Origin: Jaapia argillacea MUCL 33604 | Taxonomy: Eukaryota; Basidiomycota; Agaricomycetes; Jaapiales; Jaapiaceae | Reading direction: 5' to 3' | Length of the DNA: 64,000 bases | Assembly: GCA_000697665.1 (NCBI GenBank) | Contig: KL197720.1 | Span: 417,083 to 481,082, forward strand | In this document: positions 11,054 to 23,185 of the stretch, piece after piece | How the letters are laid out: every line of letters begins with the position of its first letter | How positions within the stretch are numbered: position 1 is the first letter of the stretch | The notes under the pieces: model-generated | The model's database searches: none | The model's input: the letters and a program-made list of their open reading frames with translations, nothing else | What the model was told of the DNA's origin: nothing | Position numbers and translations under genes: made by a program

Positions 11054-12486
11054 TTACGAAGGAATATATTCCGAAAACAACATCTCGATTGTCGCCTTGG
11101 AGAACACTTCTGAGGTCACCTGAGATAGAAAGGAATTGGATTGGACAAAGTGCGGACATGAGGTGATGGAATGAACCAGCCTCAGCCCAACCGGAGGCCT
11201 GTTGCTCACCAAATAGTATCGGCGGTCACTTCCGTGTCCATATCGGTGTGGGTGCTTTGCTATCCATGTCCGAGTGAGACAGACTGAGGAGGCGAACCGG
11301 TAAGCGGTTTTGACTGCCAGTGAGATGTTGGATGCGCGAGACGCCCACATAGGGCGTTGACTAGTCGAGGTGCGTGTAGTGGGGGGGGGTTTGGCTAGCC
11401 CAAAGTACCAGGATACGACCATGATCGTTAGTGAATTCGAGGAGGCTGGGAACGAGACCGGTGTCCTGATGCACATAACTTGGTAATGGAGGGAAAATAA
11501 TGTCGTCGAGAACCAAGGTAGAGCCGTATTGGATTCAATGACCACACTGGGCCAACGGGTGGTGTATCGGGGTGAGAACATCCGTGAGATTGGCTCAGGT
11601 GCATCTTTAACGCTGCGCAACTGGTTGGATATCCCACACCCTCGCCATCAGGCTCGACCCCTTCTACGCACTGCAACGGATGAGCTGTAAAACGAGAGGC
11701 TCAGATTGCTCGGAACGGAATTGAATCCACTCCAAGGGGTGCTCAGAGACGACCACTGTCTCCGGATTGTTGGCTCGCCGCGCATTGCTTGAACCAGCCA
11801 GACAAGGATGGCGTTTGTGCGACGTTTTATTCATCACCTGGTCGGTCTTTAGATCTGTGCTTCGAGTATGAGGCGGGGTAATCCGAATGTCTGGGACTGG
11901 CAGAAGTGCCATGTCCAGATCGACCATCCTCACCCCATTCATGGTGGTATGATCTCATTCGGAGCTACGGCGCCCTGAATCCCCCGCGCTACGAAATCGC
12001 TTGTCGTTGCGCAGGTGGATAAATCCCCGTGAGTCCTGCTGCGGCACACACTCAGTTTTATGCTTACTCAACCAAATTTGGGGAAACATACAGAAGCCCA
12101 GCTGTTCGTCCGGCTTCTTGATTTAGGAGTCCTATGACAAGCCCCTGTGCATGGACACAGTGGGTGTCCGAATGGAGATGAGTGGAGACAGGAGGCTGGC
12201 ATTTGCGTGGCTGAGACTGGTAGAGTTGGGCGCGTTACGGTTGCCCCAGTAATGACGCTGAATGACTGGTTCAATTGAGCTTGCTCTTCCCTCGTCGCTG
12301 GTACGCATAGGTTTGATTTTGTACATGCCAGTGCGCGATGCAGTTGGACGAGGAATTCTCGGGTGACCGGAGACTTGCAAAAGAGAGAGGAGGCGAAGGG
12401 CATCGTGTAAGTGAATTGACATCATGATAGGTATGTCCGCGCAGGCTTTCAAATTCGTCTAAAGGCAAAAATTCAAAACAAAACAT
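11054..12486 (-). pseudogene. degraded minus-strand gene, right copy of the duplicated unit
   Basis: Homologous in blocks to 2500-3850. The minus-strand frames 12,486-12,271, 12,403-12,068 and 11,620-11,054 are each moderately long but in different phases. The DEFESLRGHTYHD start near 12,450 parallels EAFESLRTQS near 3710. Alignment of the two copies in the next segment (ASSLFCKS against ASSISRKS) suggests the same ancestral exon, now diverged. No catalytic motif or domain was recognised. The copies diverge more than the neighbouring F-box genes 2 and 3 do, consistent with loss of constraint. Confidence 0.5.
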
Positions 12487-13296
12487 TTACCCATTGTCCG
12501 CCCTCACAGCCGGGTGTCGGACTTGAGTCGCTGAGTTTATCCCTCGTGTGTTCCATCATATTTTTCGCCTGCAGGTTGTGCCATCTAATATGCAGTCCAC
12601 CGACGGAGAAAGATCTATCCAACACCCAGTTTTAGTCGAACGCCCAACCAGCGCCAGCCATCATATGCCGGCTGTTCGAAAATCCCATCGGACTCAACGT
12701 GGAAGAGAGCAGCCATACTTACCAGGAATGACACGCATGGAGTCGAGCTGGAGTGGGCATCTGTCGAGAACCACACGGGCCGAACCGTACCAGAATTTGT
12801 CGCGGTTCGCATCGCCTTCGAGCTTGTGAGTTGTTTAAATTTATGTTTATCCCAGCTTCAGACTCGGCGACAAACATCCTCGATAGTTGGTCGCTCCAAC
12901 TCTAAACGAACGCGGATAGGGACATGGGCGCGCGGGTAGGGCTTACCTTGCCACTCCCTTCGCCTATCGTTCGAGATCCTCCTACTTGAATACCTGCTAT
13001 TCCAATCCGGTGCAGATATTCTGCTGCACACAGGCCAGCTGGGGACACGCCCTCTCTACTTCATCCACTGAATTGCCTCGACTGATCGGGAGACAAGTCC
13101 AATTTCAAGGCAACAAGGCGTACCCATCAGGGTTTTGACCTCTCGGAATAGGTCACCGAATAGGTCACCAGTCGCCAGACGATGGGTTCAGGATCCTACG
13201 TTGATTCCGCCGCGATAAGACTTGCTTCGCTTGGCAGCTTTATGTGACACGACCGACGTTTGGATTTTGAACGCTACCGCTCCCTTTCGACGAGAG
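12487..13296. other. upstream region of F-box copy 3
   Basis: Short patches resemble sequence upstream of F-box copy 2 (for example the GGGCCGAACCG motif near 12,780 and near 4082). No gene is supported. Confidence 0.4.
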
Positions 13297-14852
13297 ATGA
13301 TTCAACGGTTGCCACTAGATGTGCAGCTTCTGATCATTCAATATCTCGGCGTTGAGGGGATATTGAATCTTCGAGCTGTGAGTCTTCGTTTCTTTAGAAT
13401 GAATTCATGCGTGTATTGACGGTTCATATTCCACTTGGTTATGCTATCAGACTTGCCAGCTATTCCATCGAATCGGCCAGACACGCTCGATATACCAATA
13501 CGCAATCAACGCAATATTGGACGGGACGAACCCCACTCTCTCAAGTTCCCTTGATTCGCTTTCAGCGCAGCAGCTTCGAATAGTGGCAATAAAAGTTGCG
13601 AGGCTAGATGCGTTCTGGGCGACACAAGATCTTAGGCCGGTGATCAAATACCAAATGCCGTGTGAGGAGGATGTGGCTTTTGCTAAGTTGTTACCTGGCG
13701 GTGATTGGGTGGCTTTTGTCCGGGATGACGGGGAGATTTATTTGAGACGGCTTGAGGGGGGAGTTGAAGGTGAGGGGCCTCGGATTGGGGGAGGGAATGG
13801 GCGGTTGAGCCACCTTACATTCGATCTCTTCCCGTCAACCTTTTGCGATTGCTTGCTTTTGTTGACCGGGGAAGATGATGTGAACAGGTATGCCTCTGCG
13901 CTACAATGTCTGCTTGGGTACATAATACTGTGGCTGACCCGCACTAGGAACAATCACCTGTTTTTGTATGGTGTGCGGATTGGGAGGAATGATGAAATGA
14001 CGTGTCAGTTGGAGAGACTTGTAGTTTTGGCGATGCGGGAGAGTATCGTTGCGGCGACGGTTGGGGCGGATATTGTTGTATTTGCTTGCTCGATTGGGGA
14101 GGACGAGTTTGTTGTGGCGAGAACTTTTGGCGAAGATGTCGCAAGACAGGTTGTCATTTCGGTTGATTGTACAGAGGTGAGTGTGTTGTAGGAATTCTCT
14201 TGTTATTTCATCTTCTCAATCGATTCGTTACACGGGACAGGCTTTTGTTGACTGCACATTTTGTGTTCTGGGGGACCACCAACTCCTCGTATGCAGCTCT
14301 GATGGCTTCTTCATATTCGACATCCCACCTCTACAACCTCTGCAACCCCCATCTCCATTCTTCGTGGTGGCCGTCTCGGCCTCTTGGACCCTCTCCTGTC
14401 AAATCACAATTTACCCGCCCGTCGTAAGCCCGATCGTCATCCACGCCTATGAACGGGCCATAATGGTGCTCGATCAACACCATATCCACATCCTCTTTCC
14501 CTCGACCTCTCCCTCCTTTCGCACCATCCCTCTCCCAATTAGAAACGACGCCGATATCACCTCCGTCGGGTCTCGCCGTGCAATTTGGTGGAACGCGTTG
14601 GACACGCCCATGGAGGGTTTTCGTGGATTCAGGATTAGGACTTGTGCTTTTCCGGTCGTGTTTGGGGATGATGATTTGGAGCAGGCAAGTTTGAGCGTGT
14701 TGGGGGTAAAGATTGGGGGTTTACTCGTGCATATGGTAAGTGATGTGATGCCCGAGTCTCTCAGCTTCGACGAGTGGTCAGGCAGGGTGTGCATTGCCCT
14801 TCAAGGCGGGGTTGGAGTACGCCGGATCATTATTTTGGACATCTTGAGCTAG
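13297..14852 (+). CDS. F-box protein, array copy 3 (four exons)
   Basis: Predicted exons are 13297-13377, 13451-13887, 13948-14176 and 14241-14852, giving about 452 residues. The F-box core is LPLDVQLLIIQYLGVEGI then LNLRA. The longest frame here starts at a TTG (13222); the first in-frame ATG is at 13297 and fits the F-box start of copy 1, so it was chosen. Exon 4 is nearly the same as in copy 2, including FPSTSPSFRTIPLPIRNDAD and RRAIWWNALDTP. Intron 2 (13888-13947) is 60 bases, has no stop and keeps frame, so retention would insert 20 residues; paralogue alignment shows it should be removed. Function by family: adaptor selecting targets for SCF ubiquitination. Confidence 0.85.
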
Positions 14853-15165
14853 AGGCGATAGTTTGTATTGTTGTTCAACTCCTCCCTCCCTCTGCTGTAT
14901 ATTTTCCTTCCCTCCATGTATTTTTTGTCCGATGTCTTGATTTGGCAGTTACCACAGCCACATTTGTTGGACAAAATAGAGTTCAGACTGACGTCGATTG
15001 CCTCCCACCCGGAATAGAATGCCTGCCCCTTGCTTGCCCCTGCACACGTTTCGCACAACCGATATCTTGAGGGGTCTAGGTTTCTAATTCCTTTCCACTC
15101 GCGACAATTACGGAACTCTGATATTGCAGGAATCCTGATCGTCTTTGAAGGAGTACAAGTCCGAA
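14853..15165. other. intergenic between F-box copy 3 and the paladin-like gene
   Basis: No gene recognised. Probably the F-box 3' end and the paladin-like gene promoter; pyrimidine-rich around 14,880-14,915. Confidence 0.4.
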
Positions 15166-18100
15166 ATGCGAGACAGGTTATCTGCCGTTAAATCGGACGG
15201 GCATCGTCCATCTCCTTTGGCTGAGCGCTCGACTTCGGACCCCTCTTCGTCGGGATCTCGAACACTCGTCCGCTTTCTGCTGCTGCGAATCGGCCTGTAT
15301 CGGGGACTGGGATCCCTATTACCCATAGGATACACAGCGAACCGCCTCAGGTCCCAATAGCCAGGAGGGATCCAACATTGGATCTGATACCTCTCCTACA
15401 ACGGAGTGGACCATCGGTTGTGAAGACTAGGACGGGGAGTGTGCTATCGAGAGGTTTCATCTTGAAGACGGATCATTATCCATCAGGTTCGCACTTTCGT
15501 CTTAGTCAGGGCTACCCAGATCTTAACGTCATTGATATTTGAGCGCAGGTAGGGCACTTGATTTGGATCTGAATGTCCATGGCGCACCCAATTTCAGAGC
15601 TCCAAGACTTGGCGGTCTCAATATCTTTGGTGCGGCCCAACCTCGGACACAAGGCTTGCGAGCGATTTTGTCTATCCTTCGTGCAAGGCCCAATACCCCG
15701 AATCCCACGCACGTGGTCTGGTTCTCTACTCGAGAGGAGCCTATCAGTACGCAATTCCAACTCTTTCTCTGATTACCGGATAGGAGCAGCATTGATTGAC
15801 GGTTGTGTAGTTTATATATCAGGTCGGCCATTCGTATTAAGGGATGCATCAGAACCCAGGCGGACGCTCAAGATTTCGGATAGGGCAGAGAATCTGGAGG
15901 GAATTGAGCAGAGGTTGAAGACTGATATCCTCCAGGAAGCAGCTCGGTTTGTCCCACCTTACTGCCTTATAACTGGATTTCAGCCTAACTCCTGCCGTCG
16001 TTAGAAATGGTGGCCTGGTCCTCACGCATAATGAAGTTGGTGAGTCCCACAGCTCACTCTCAGGGCTAAGAATCCGGAAATCCGACGCTTTTCTTTGAAA
16101 GCCGCCGATAGTGGAGAAGGTGCGATCTTGCCCACATGGACGGCAGTTGACTCTGCGAACGTAAAGACTTCGAAGGAGCTTTGGGGCCAATATAAGGAAG
16201 AAGGATGGAATGTCGAAGTTGGTCCTTTCTCTCGCCTATATCTCTGCCCAACTGCTTACAGTCATCTCAACATTCTAGTATCACCGGTATGTCTAGCCAG
16301 GTTGCTTACCCGAAGGATGTCGATACTATATCATCCTCCCCCAGAATTCCAATCTCTCCCGAACGTCCCATCGAAGTCAGTCTCCAATTTCCTTCAAAAT
16401 ACCCATTACACCCTCTGCTTACTACTCCACCGCCTAGGACAACTACCTCGACGCCTACCTCCGCGTCATCAAGAACACTGACCCACTAGCCACAGCACTT
16501 GTGTTTTCTTGTGGTATGGGAGCCGTGCGCACCACCTTCGCTATGGTCGCTGCGAGTCTTGTGAGGAGAAAGCAGATTATCAAGAGTGGGATGGAAGATC
16601 CGTATGCCAAACGGGTTATAGGATTAGGCATGGTTCCGGGTGGGGGCTTGCCTTTGGGTGGGGCGAATGGGCACGCATCTGGGGTGACTACGGTATGTAC
16701 CAACTAGTGTCTGGATTATGTTTAGTACTGACCTGATTTGGGATTTAGCCTACGAGGTCACCTGCTGGGTCTCCGGTGAAGCTTGTCGTTGTGTCAGGAG
16801 AGGCTGAGTGGCGAACTGATGGTTTTGATTGTAGGCTCCGGAATCGATGATTGCGCATGCGTTGGAGCAAGCGAGTGTTCAGCAGGATATGAATCGGTCG
16901 TTACTACGGCTTACCTATGTTATACAACAAAGTGCGGCTTCCTGACACCCTCATCTCCCTCCTTCGTCCTCAGCTTCACGGCCTTCTTTTCTTCATAATA
17001 CTGATAATTCTAATATAGACCTCCATAATAGAGACTCTCAATCTGCTATCGAACTCCTCTTGGGTCAACCGACCTTATTGGAAAATCTGAGGAAAGGCCA
17101 TATGGGCAACTACGGTGTGATCTTGAGCTTGTTGGGGTGTTTAGATGACGGGCTCGCGACGAAGAAATTAGTTGATAGGGTTATTGATTCTTGTGAGCAT
17201 TCTGCGCATCATCTGGCTTTTGATGAATCTGAACATGGAGTGGAATGGAAAGGCGACCAGGTGACGAATTTAAGGGAGAGTATATTGACGCATCGAGTAA
17301 AATATTCGTTGACGAGCACCATGGATGAGACCACCAGAGAGGATTTCTTGACAAAGGCAGTCAGGTCATTGGAGAAATAGTACGTGCACTTTCTACTTGT
17401 TTCTTGGCGAATTTCTGAGGCTGAAAAGTGAATTCATGTCATTTTAGTTTCTTCGTCATCGCGTTCGCTAGTTATGTGGAAAGTCAGGATGATTTTCAGG
17501 AGACATTCTCGGATTGGTTGAGGGTATGTCTCTCGGATTCCTCGTCTTACCTTGGATGGTTACAAATATAATATTCCCAACCTTCAGGCTAGAACCGAGA
17601 TATGGAAGTCAGTTTCTACTTCATCCTGTCACGTTGTTGGTCAATTCATAAAAGTCTCCAATCCGTAGTCAAGTTATGTTCTTGCGCAAGATCCACGGCT
17701 CTCGCCTAAACATCTTCGCCCCCGTCAATGATCTATCTTCGCTGTCCAAGACCGGAGCTGAGAGTCAGATTATGCTGCCCGGCCAACAGAATGACGTTGC
17801 TATTTCAGGAGGGCAGCTATTGGGAGATGAATACTCTGATCATGTCGTCCGAGTAAGTTGTTCAACTCTTCTTGACTTCCGAATCCTTGATGATAATCGC
17901 GCGAAAATTATCAGAACCGAAGTGGAATCATCCTACGTGAAGGGTCCGTATCCTGTTCTGTTTTCCACAGCTGCTACCGTACTTACTCCCACTTTCCAGT
18001 ACACTCCTCAAATCAGACCAATGGCTCAGCGAATCCCAACACGTCGAACATGGTGTCCGAGGCGCCATTAATTTCCGAAATATTCCTGGAACAAATATCT

Positions 18101-21100
18101 ACGCGCTTGGACAACCCACTGTTGAAGCAATCGACGAAGTTGTGGAGCGTGTAAGGAGCGCGCATCCAGAGGCGGATAGAATCATGTGGATTACGTTGAG
18201 GGAGGAGCCCATCGTGTATGTTAATGGGGCGCCATATTGTCTCAGAAGGGAGAGGTTCTCGTTACGCAATATGAAAGGTGGGTGGTGTTTACACTGTTTT
18301 GAGTTATGAATATGGGAACAACAACTTTTTATCTCTAGATTACGGCGGTATCTCAGCTTCTCGACTAGAGGTTTTGGAAGAGCGACTCCGGGATGATGTT
18401 GTCGCCGAGGTAGGCGCCTTTGGTGGGAGGTGAGTTTTTGTATAATAGCTCAACTCGATGACAATCTAACATGCGCTATTAAGGTTGTTGCTCCACTCAG
18501 AGACGTCAGACGGTTCGGTGATACCTATCTGGGAAGAAGTCCGCATGGACGACGTTTCAGACATGAAGGATGTCATGAGCTCATGTCGTGCCAGACACAG
18601 TCATAGCGGGCTCGAAGTCCACTATGCGAGGATACCAATCACCGCGGAACGTCCTCCGGACTTTTCAGACTTGAGCGAGTTGATCGACTTGGTCGTGAGG
18701 ACTGATTCGACCAATACTCCCATTGTCCTCAATTGTCAACTTGGGAGAGGCCGAAGTACCATGACATCGGTTCGCACCTTTTCCCGTGGAAATGGATGAT
18801 TTGCATGCTGATAGCGAGATGCGACCTAGATTATTCTTCTCTTGATCCAGCGATGGCTAGAGAACGGCCGATCGAGGAAACACGGCCCTCGAATGTTCAT
18901 GAATAGATCTATGTCAACGAAATCCATTGGCCCAGAAGATGGAATTGACAGTCGTCACACCCGACGTTCTTCATACACTGTGATTAACAGTACGTGGCCA
19001 TGGTCCCATGCGAAGTTTTGCGTTCACCACGCTCTTCAGATCTGCTACGTGTCATCCGCAAAGGTCCTGCTGTGAAAGGGGCTGTCGACGACGCCATTGA
19101 CCAGTGCGACGAAGTCTTAAACCTGCGGGATTCAATTGACGACTGCCGTACCCGAGCAGAGCAGGCAACGGACGACAGGCAGCGCAGGGTCCTTGTTCAG
19201 AAAGGTCACTTCGTCGACCCTCGAGGTTTATTTTCTTTTTTAAACCCCTATTTGCCTAGGTCTACACAACCTGAGACGGTACTTCGAACTGGTCATCTTC
19301 CAAGCCTATCTTCAATCGATTGAACCTGACACAATGGAGTCATTTGAAACGTTCGAGAGTTTTGTCCAAAACCGCCCTGGTATATGCCATTATTCCAGCT
19401 TCATTGGGAGATATCCTCAACTAACTTGAAACAGTCATAAAGACGTTTGAGAAAGACTTCAACATCGACGAGAGCAAGATCTTGAAGCTTCTCCAGCGCG
19501 CGGATGTTCTAGAAGGCGTTGCCTTCCCCGATGAAGTCATGCAGGTCGTCACCAATCGAACAGGAACTATCCTTTCGGCTTCGACGATCCTGAAGAGTGA
19601 CTTCTTCTCCAATCTTCAAAAGATGACGCTCCCCGAGTGCGTTCCCCATTACTCTACATTTATGCGCCAACGACGGATAGAGTTTTTCTGTTTTAGGCGA
19701 ATAGATGGCTCGCCGAACTTCCGCAGGGTCCCCCTCGTACTTGGTCTCGTCTCCTCAAGCCATTCCCAAGGAGCCGACTTTGCCCCCGTGACTGGGACTG
19801 GAGCAAAGATGGTGTGCGGAAGGTGGTATTGTTTCTTCGGCGTTCCTGGCCAAGCAGAATGCTCATTTTCTTATTGGCAGTGGTATGCCGACTGTGCAAG
19901 GGTAATGCCGCAATCCTCGATCTACGCACGATCCTGGGGATGACACTTTCAACAGGTTAAGACGAGCTCTGTCTAGAGTTGGCGCTGGCCCTGAAGACCA
20001 TAATATGGTCTTTTGGACATCTTTGCGAGAGGTGATCCTTGTCATGTGGACACGGACAACCTGCTGACCCTCCTCCACTCAGGAACCTGTCATCTATGTG
20101 CAGGGTCGTCCTCACGTTCTTCGACTTGTTGATCGTCCCCTAGAAAACGTCGAGTAGGTGAATCATCTTAGCTGCTGCACCTTATCTTATTCAGTTTTTA
20201 TAGAGCCACCGGGGTTACTACAGCTATGGTCGAGGCGATGGAGGCGAGGTTCAAGAAGGACGTGGTCAAGGAAGTTCGGGCCGGCGATGGTAGGATCCTC
20301 CTCCACGATGAGGTGGAAGAAAGACCTGGCGTGTTTTCTCTGGTGCCAATATGGGAGACTGTGTCGGAAAGTGATATCATGACTCCCAGAGATGTATTCA
20401 ATCTGATGGCTCAAGAAGGTTATCATGTGGGTCCCACCCCCGCTCTCTTGGCGACTTGAGCATTAACATTTTGAAACAGATTAATTACGACCGCGTGGCC
20501 ATCGTAAGTGGACGTGAATTCGCTTTCGATCCAGCTCACCATACGGTCGCAGACGGACGAACAAGCCCCATTGCCTGATGCCCTCGACCAATTGTACAAT
20601 CGTGTCAAGGAAGGGCTCTCGCAGGCAGGCGACTTTATCTTTAACTGCCAAATGGGACGCGGAAGGACAACCACAGGGATGGTGACTGCATGCCTAATTG
20701 CTACGACGACGAGCTGGACCAACCAAGCAAATGGTAATTCGGATGAAGAGGTTGGTTCCGAAGGCTATGATTCCATTGATGGCCCTTCAGAAGAAGAAGC
20801 GTATCTGCAAGGTGCGTGGTTTCTGCATGGTATTGCTGTGCCCGGTAATTACTGGCCAGCGCAGGGGAGTATAAGACCATATTGCAGCTTGTGGGAGTGC
20901 TATCGCACGGCAAGGTGGCGAAACGGCTCACCGATCACGCCATTGACTTGATGCAAGATGTGCAGAACCTCCGAAAGGCTGTTTACGAGTAAGTGTTTCC
21001 TTTCGAGGAATCTTCGGCCACTGACAAGCGTTTAATGTCCACAGCTATAAGCTCAAGGTTGACGCCTCTGAGAAAGGGAGTGCCAAGCAGCATAAACTAT

Positions 21101-21319
21101 TGAACCTTGGAATCAATTACCTGTATGTCTGTTACTCTTCTCCGCATCGACGATATTGACCTGCAAACATGGAATAGATATCGATACGGCGCCCTGATCG
21201 CCTTCGCCAACTACCTCATTGAGAGGAGAGAAGGATCGGACCAAGAAGTTAGCTTTCCAAACTGGCTTCGTGAGCATAGGGAGATCACCAAGCTTCTGGA
21301 GAGAAGATCATTAGATTGA
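15166..21319 (+). CDS. paladin-like protein with three tyrosine-phosphatase-fold repeats
   Basis: A gene of more than 20 short exons encoding roughly 1450-1500 residues. Three repeats each begin with an R/K-G-x-hL-K-[ST]-D motif (GFILKTDHYP; GTLLKSDQW; ILKSDFF), continue with an APNFR/AINFR/SPNFRRVP segment and a REEP[IV][VI]Y[VI] strand, and end with a CX5R loop: SCGMGAVR (16507-16530), NCQLGRGR (18731-18754), NCQMGRGR (20643-20666). This is the layout of animal PALD1 and its fungal homologues, with all three Cys and Arg kept. Early exons include 15549-15746, 15811-15946, 16005-16039, 16102-16217, 16279-16286, 16345-16375 and 16438-16692; the sixth is only 8 bases. The 5' end is uncertain: the frame from ATG 15166 must shift between about 15,250 and 15,330 to meet the conserved frame, so either an intron is missed or there is an indel. 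Likely cytosolic; phosphoinositide or inositol-phosphate phosphatase activity is inferred from the family. Confidence 0.85.
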
Positions 21320-21945
21320 GAGCTGTAAGGATATCACGATGCTGTATCTTGTTCTATGCCTCGACTCTGAGAGGTTATCACATTTTGGATCGTTGGGGGA
21401 GGCACGAGGGAGTAGAGGTTCGCACCTCTTCGACCTTTCAATTCAGGCAGGTCCGCGTGGTCCTCCAGTGAAACAGATTCTGGAAATGCAGGGGCGAAAT
21501 TTAGGTGTCCGTTTAGGATTGCCGTGAACGTGGCGCGGGAAGATCAGGACTACATATCGAGCCGCAGATTGGGATCTGGCGGTTCGTAAGCACTCCGCAT
21601 CGACGCAGTCGTTTGACGGTGAAATGCTCCTTCGCCTCCGACAACGTGGTCGCAAGCTTTAGAAAGCCCTCCCCTGCAACTCGACCCCTCCCTTCGCTTT
21701 TATTGTGAGATTCTACACCTCGTGTACGAGGCTGGGCCACTTGCGTTCAGTGCGTTTACATCGCAATCAAGTCATAACCTCTCCAGCGTCTGACTTTTCA
21801 CAGTGTGCATCAGCTCTAGGCTCCCCGTTGTTGCTTTAATAACAACTTGACCCCTTTGTCCGTAGACTAGTCCCCCACCTTCCCGTCAACTTCTTGGTCC
21901 GAGTCGAGCTTCGTTACACTGTCGGCTCAACTTCACACGCCTGAA
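21320..21945. other. intergenic, upstream of the velvet gene
   Basis: No gene recognised. Holds the paladin-like 3' end and the promoter of the velvet gene; no TATA box or regulatory site could be named with confidence. Confidence 0.4.
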
Positions 21946-23185
21946 ATGTTCAGCTCCCCCTACCTTGGAGGCCCAATCGAGATCAAGGAGGTCAGACAAG
22001 AAGCCGCCGGGATGTATCCCAACCATCTCATCTCACGGTCTCACTACCCGCGAAACTTATGGCCTCAAAATCTAAGCGGGGGAGATGTACCTCTGCATGG
22101 TCACCCCTCAATAGGTCGTCCCACACCCTTCACACATGGTCAGTTTACGGGTCAATGTATCCGTGCGGAACTCCACGAAATCCAGCAGCCTGAGCTGGGT
22201 CGGAAGTACGTGTTGATTATATGCCTTGGTGATTTCACCCCTCACATCTATTTCAAATAGGTATGCCGTCAAAGATCGGCGGCCACTCGAACCCCCTCCT
22301 GTTGTACAGGCCAAACTCTTTCGGGTGTTGCATGCCGAGACGCCCCATCAGTTTGAAGAAGAGATCGTTAACTTGGAGTTAGTTCTCTACTGTGGAGTCA
22401 AGTTGATATCATGCTGATTCGCATTTTAGCGATGTGGTCGAGTCTGGACTGATTTGCCATGTTGACCTCTTCCCGGTTCCCTCTTTAAGTGGTGCTCCGA
22501 CCACTACTGGCTCTCCCGTTTCTGGGATCGTAGCATCCTCTGGCGACCATAAAATCAAAGAGGCGGACAAATGCACCTCGGTGCTTGCGGGGGAGACTTT
22601 TGTTCATGCTGCAAGGCTTGATTACAAAGGCGCCAATGTTTTGTTTTTTGTTTTCCCTGTAAGCAAGTTCTTCAGCTCTTCTTCGCTTCTCCCTACCGTA
22701 CCCCATGCTGATCAAATGTTTAGGATATCTCTGTCAGATCGGAGGGGATATTCGTTCTTCGCTATCGCTTCTTTGATATCACGTCTCCCATATCAGCGGG
22801 AACGCATCCCATTCTCGGGGAATGTTACGGTGGAACCTTTCGGGTTTACTCCACGAAGGATTTCCCTGGTTTGCCCCCCTCTACCGATTTGACGAAGGTG
22901 AATTTTCTCCTCGCTCTATTCAGTCTCGTTCTGATCTTGCTTTCCCCACCGTGGTTCGTTGCCTTTATTTCAAAATATTTCAAATCGAACTCGCAGCACA
23001 TCTCGAGATATGGCATTCGCTTAAACGTTCGCGAACGGAAACGAATACGTAGGAAAAAGCCAAATTCGACTCGTACTTCGACCATCACTGTTGCAGCATA
23101 TCCCGTAGACGGCCAAAATATGAACCTCATGGAATACGGGCGCGACGACATGGGGGACTATGACTCGGATAGCGAAGGCGAGTAG
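21946..23185 (+). CDS. velvet-domain transcription regulator (VosA/VelB type)
   Basis: Predicted exons are 21946-22205, 22261-22377, 22430-22658, 22724-22897 and 22997-23185, giving 322 residues. The velvet domain runs from about residue 55 to 260. Marks include the opening QCIRAELHEIQQPELGRKYA, the KDRRPLEPPPVVQAKLF strand typical of velvet proteins, LAGETFVHAARLDYKGAN, the FVFPDISVRSEGIFVLRY strand and the FRVYSTKDFPGLPPSTDLTK ending. After the domain, IRLNVRERKRIRRKK is a nuclear-localisation-like basic stretch, followed by an acidic C-terminus. Velvet proteins bind DNA with an NF-kappaB-like fold and couple development, sporulation and secondary metabolism, often as heterodimers. The choice between VosA, VelB and VelC cannot be made here. 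The start is the first ATG of an exon that reads cleanly into the domain. Confidence 0.9.

Noticed and set aside
13222-13296. N-terminal extension of F-box copy 3 from a TTG
   Set aside because: No in-frame ATG exists before 13,297, and F-box copy 1 starts close to the box.
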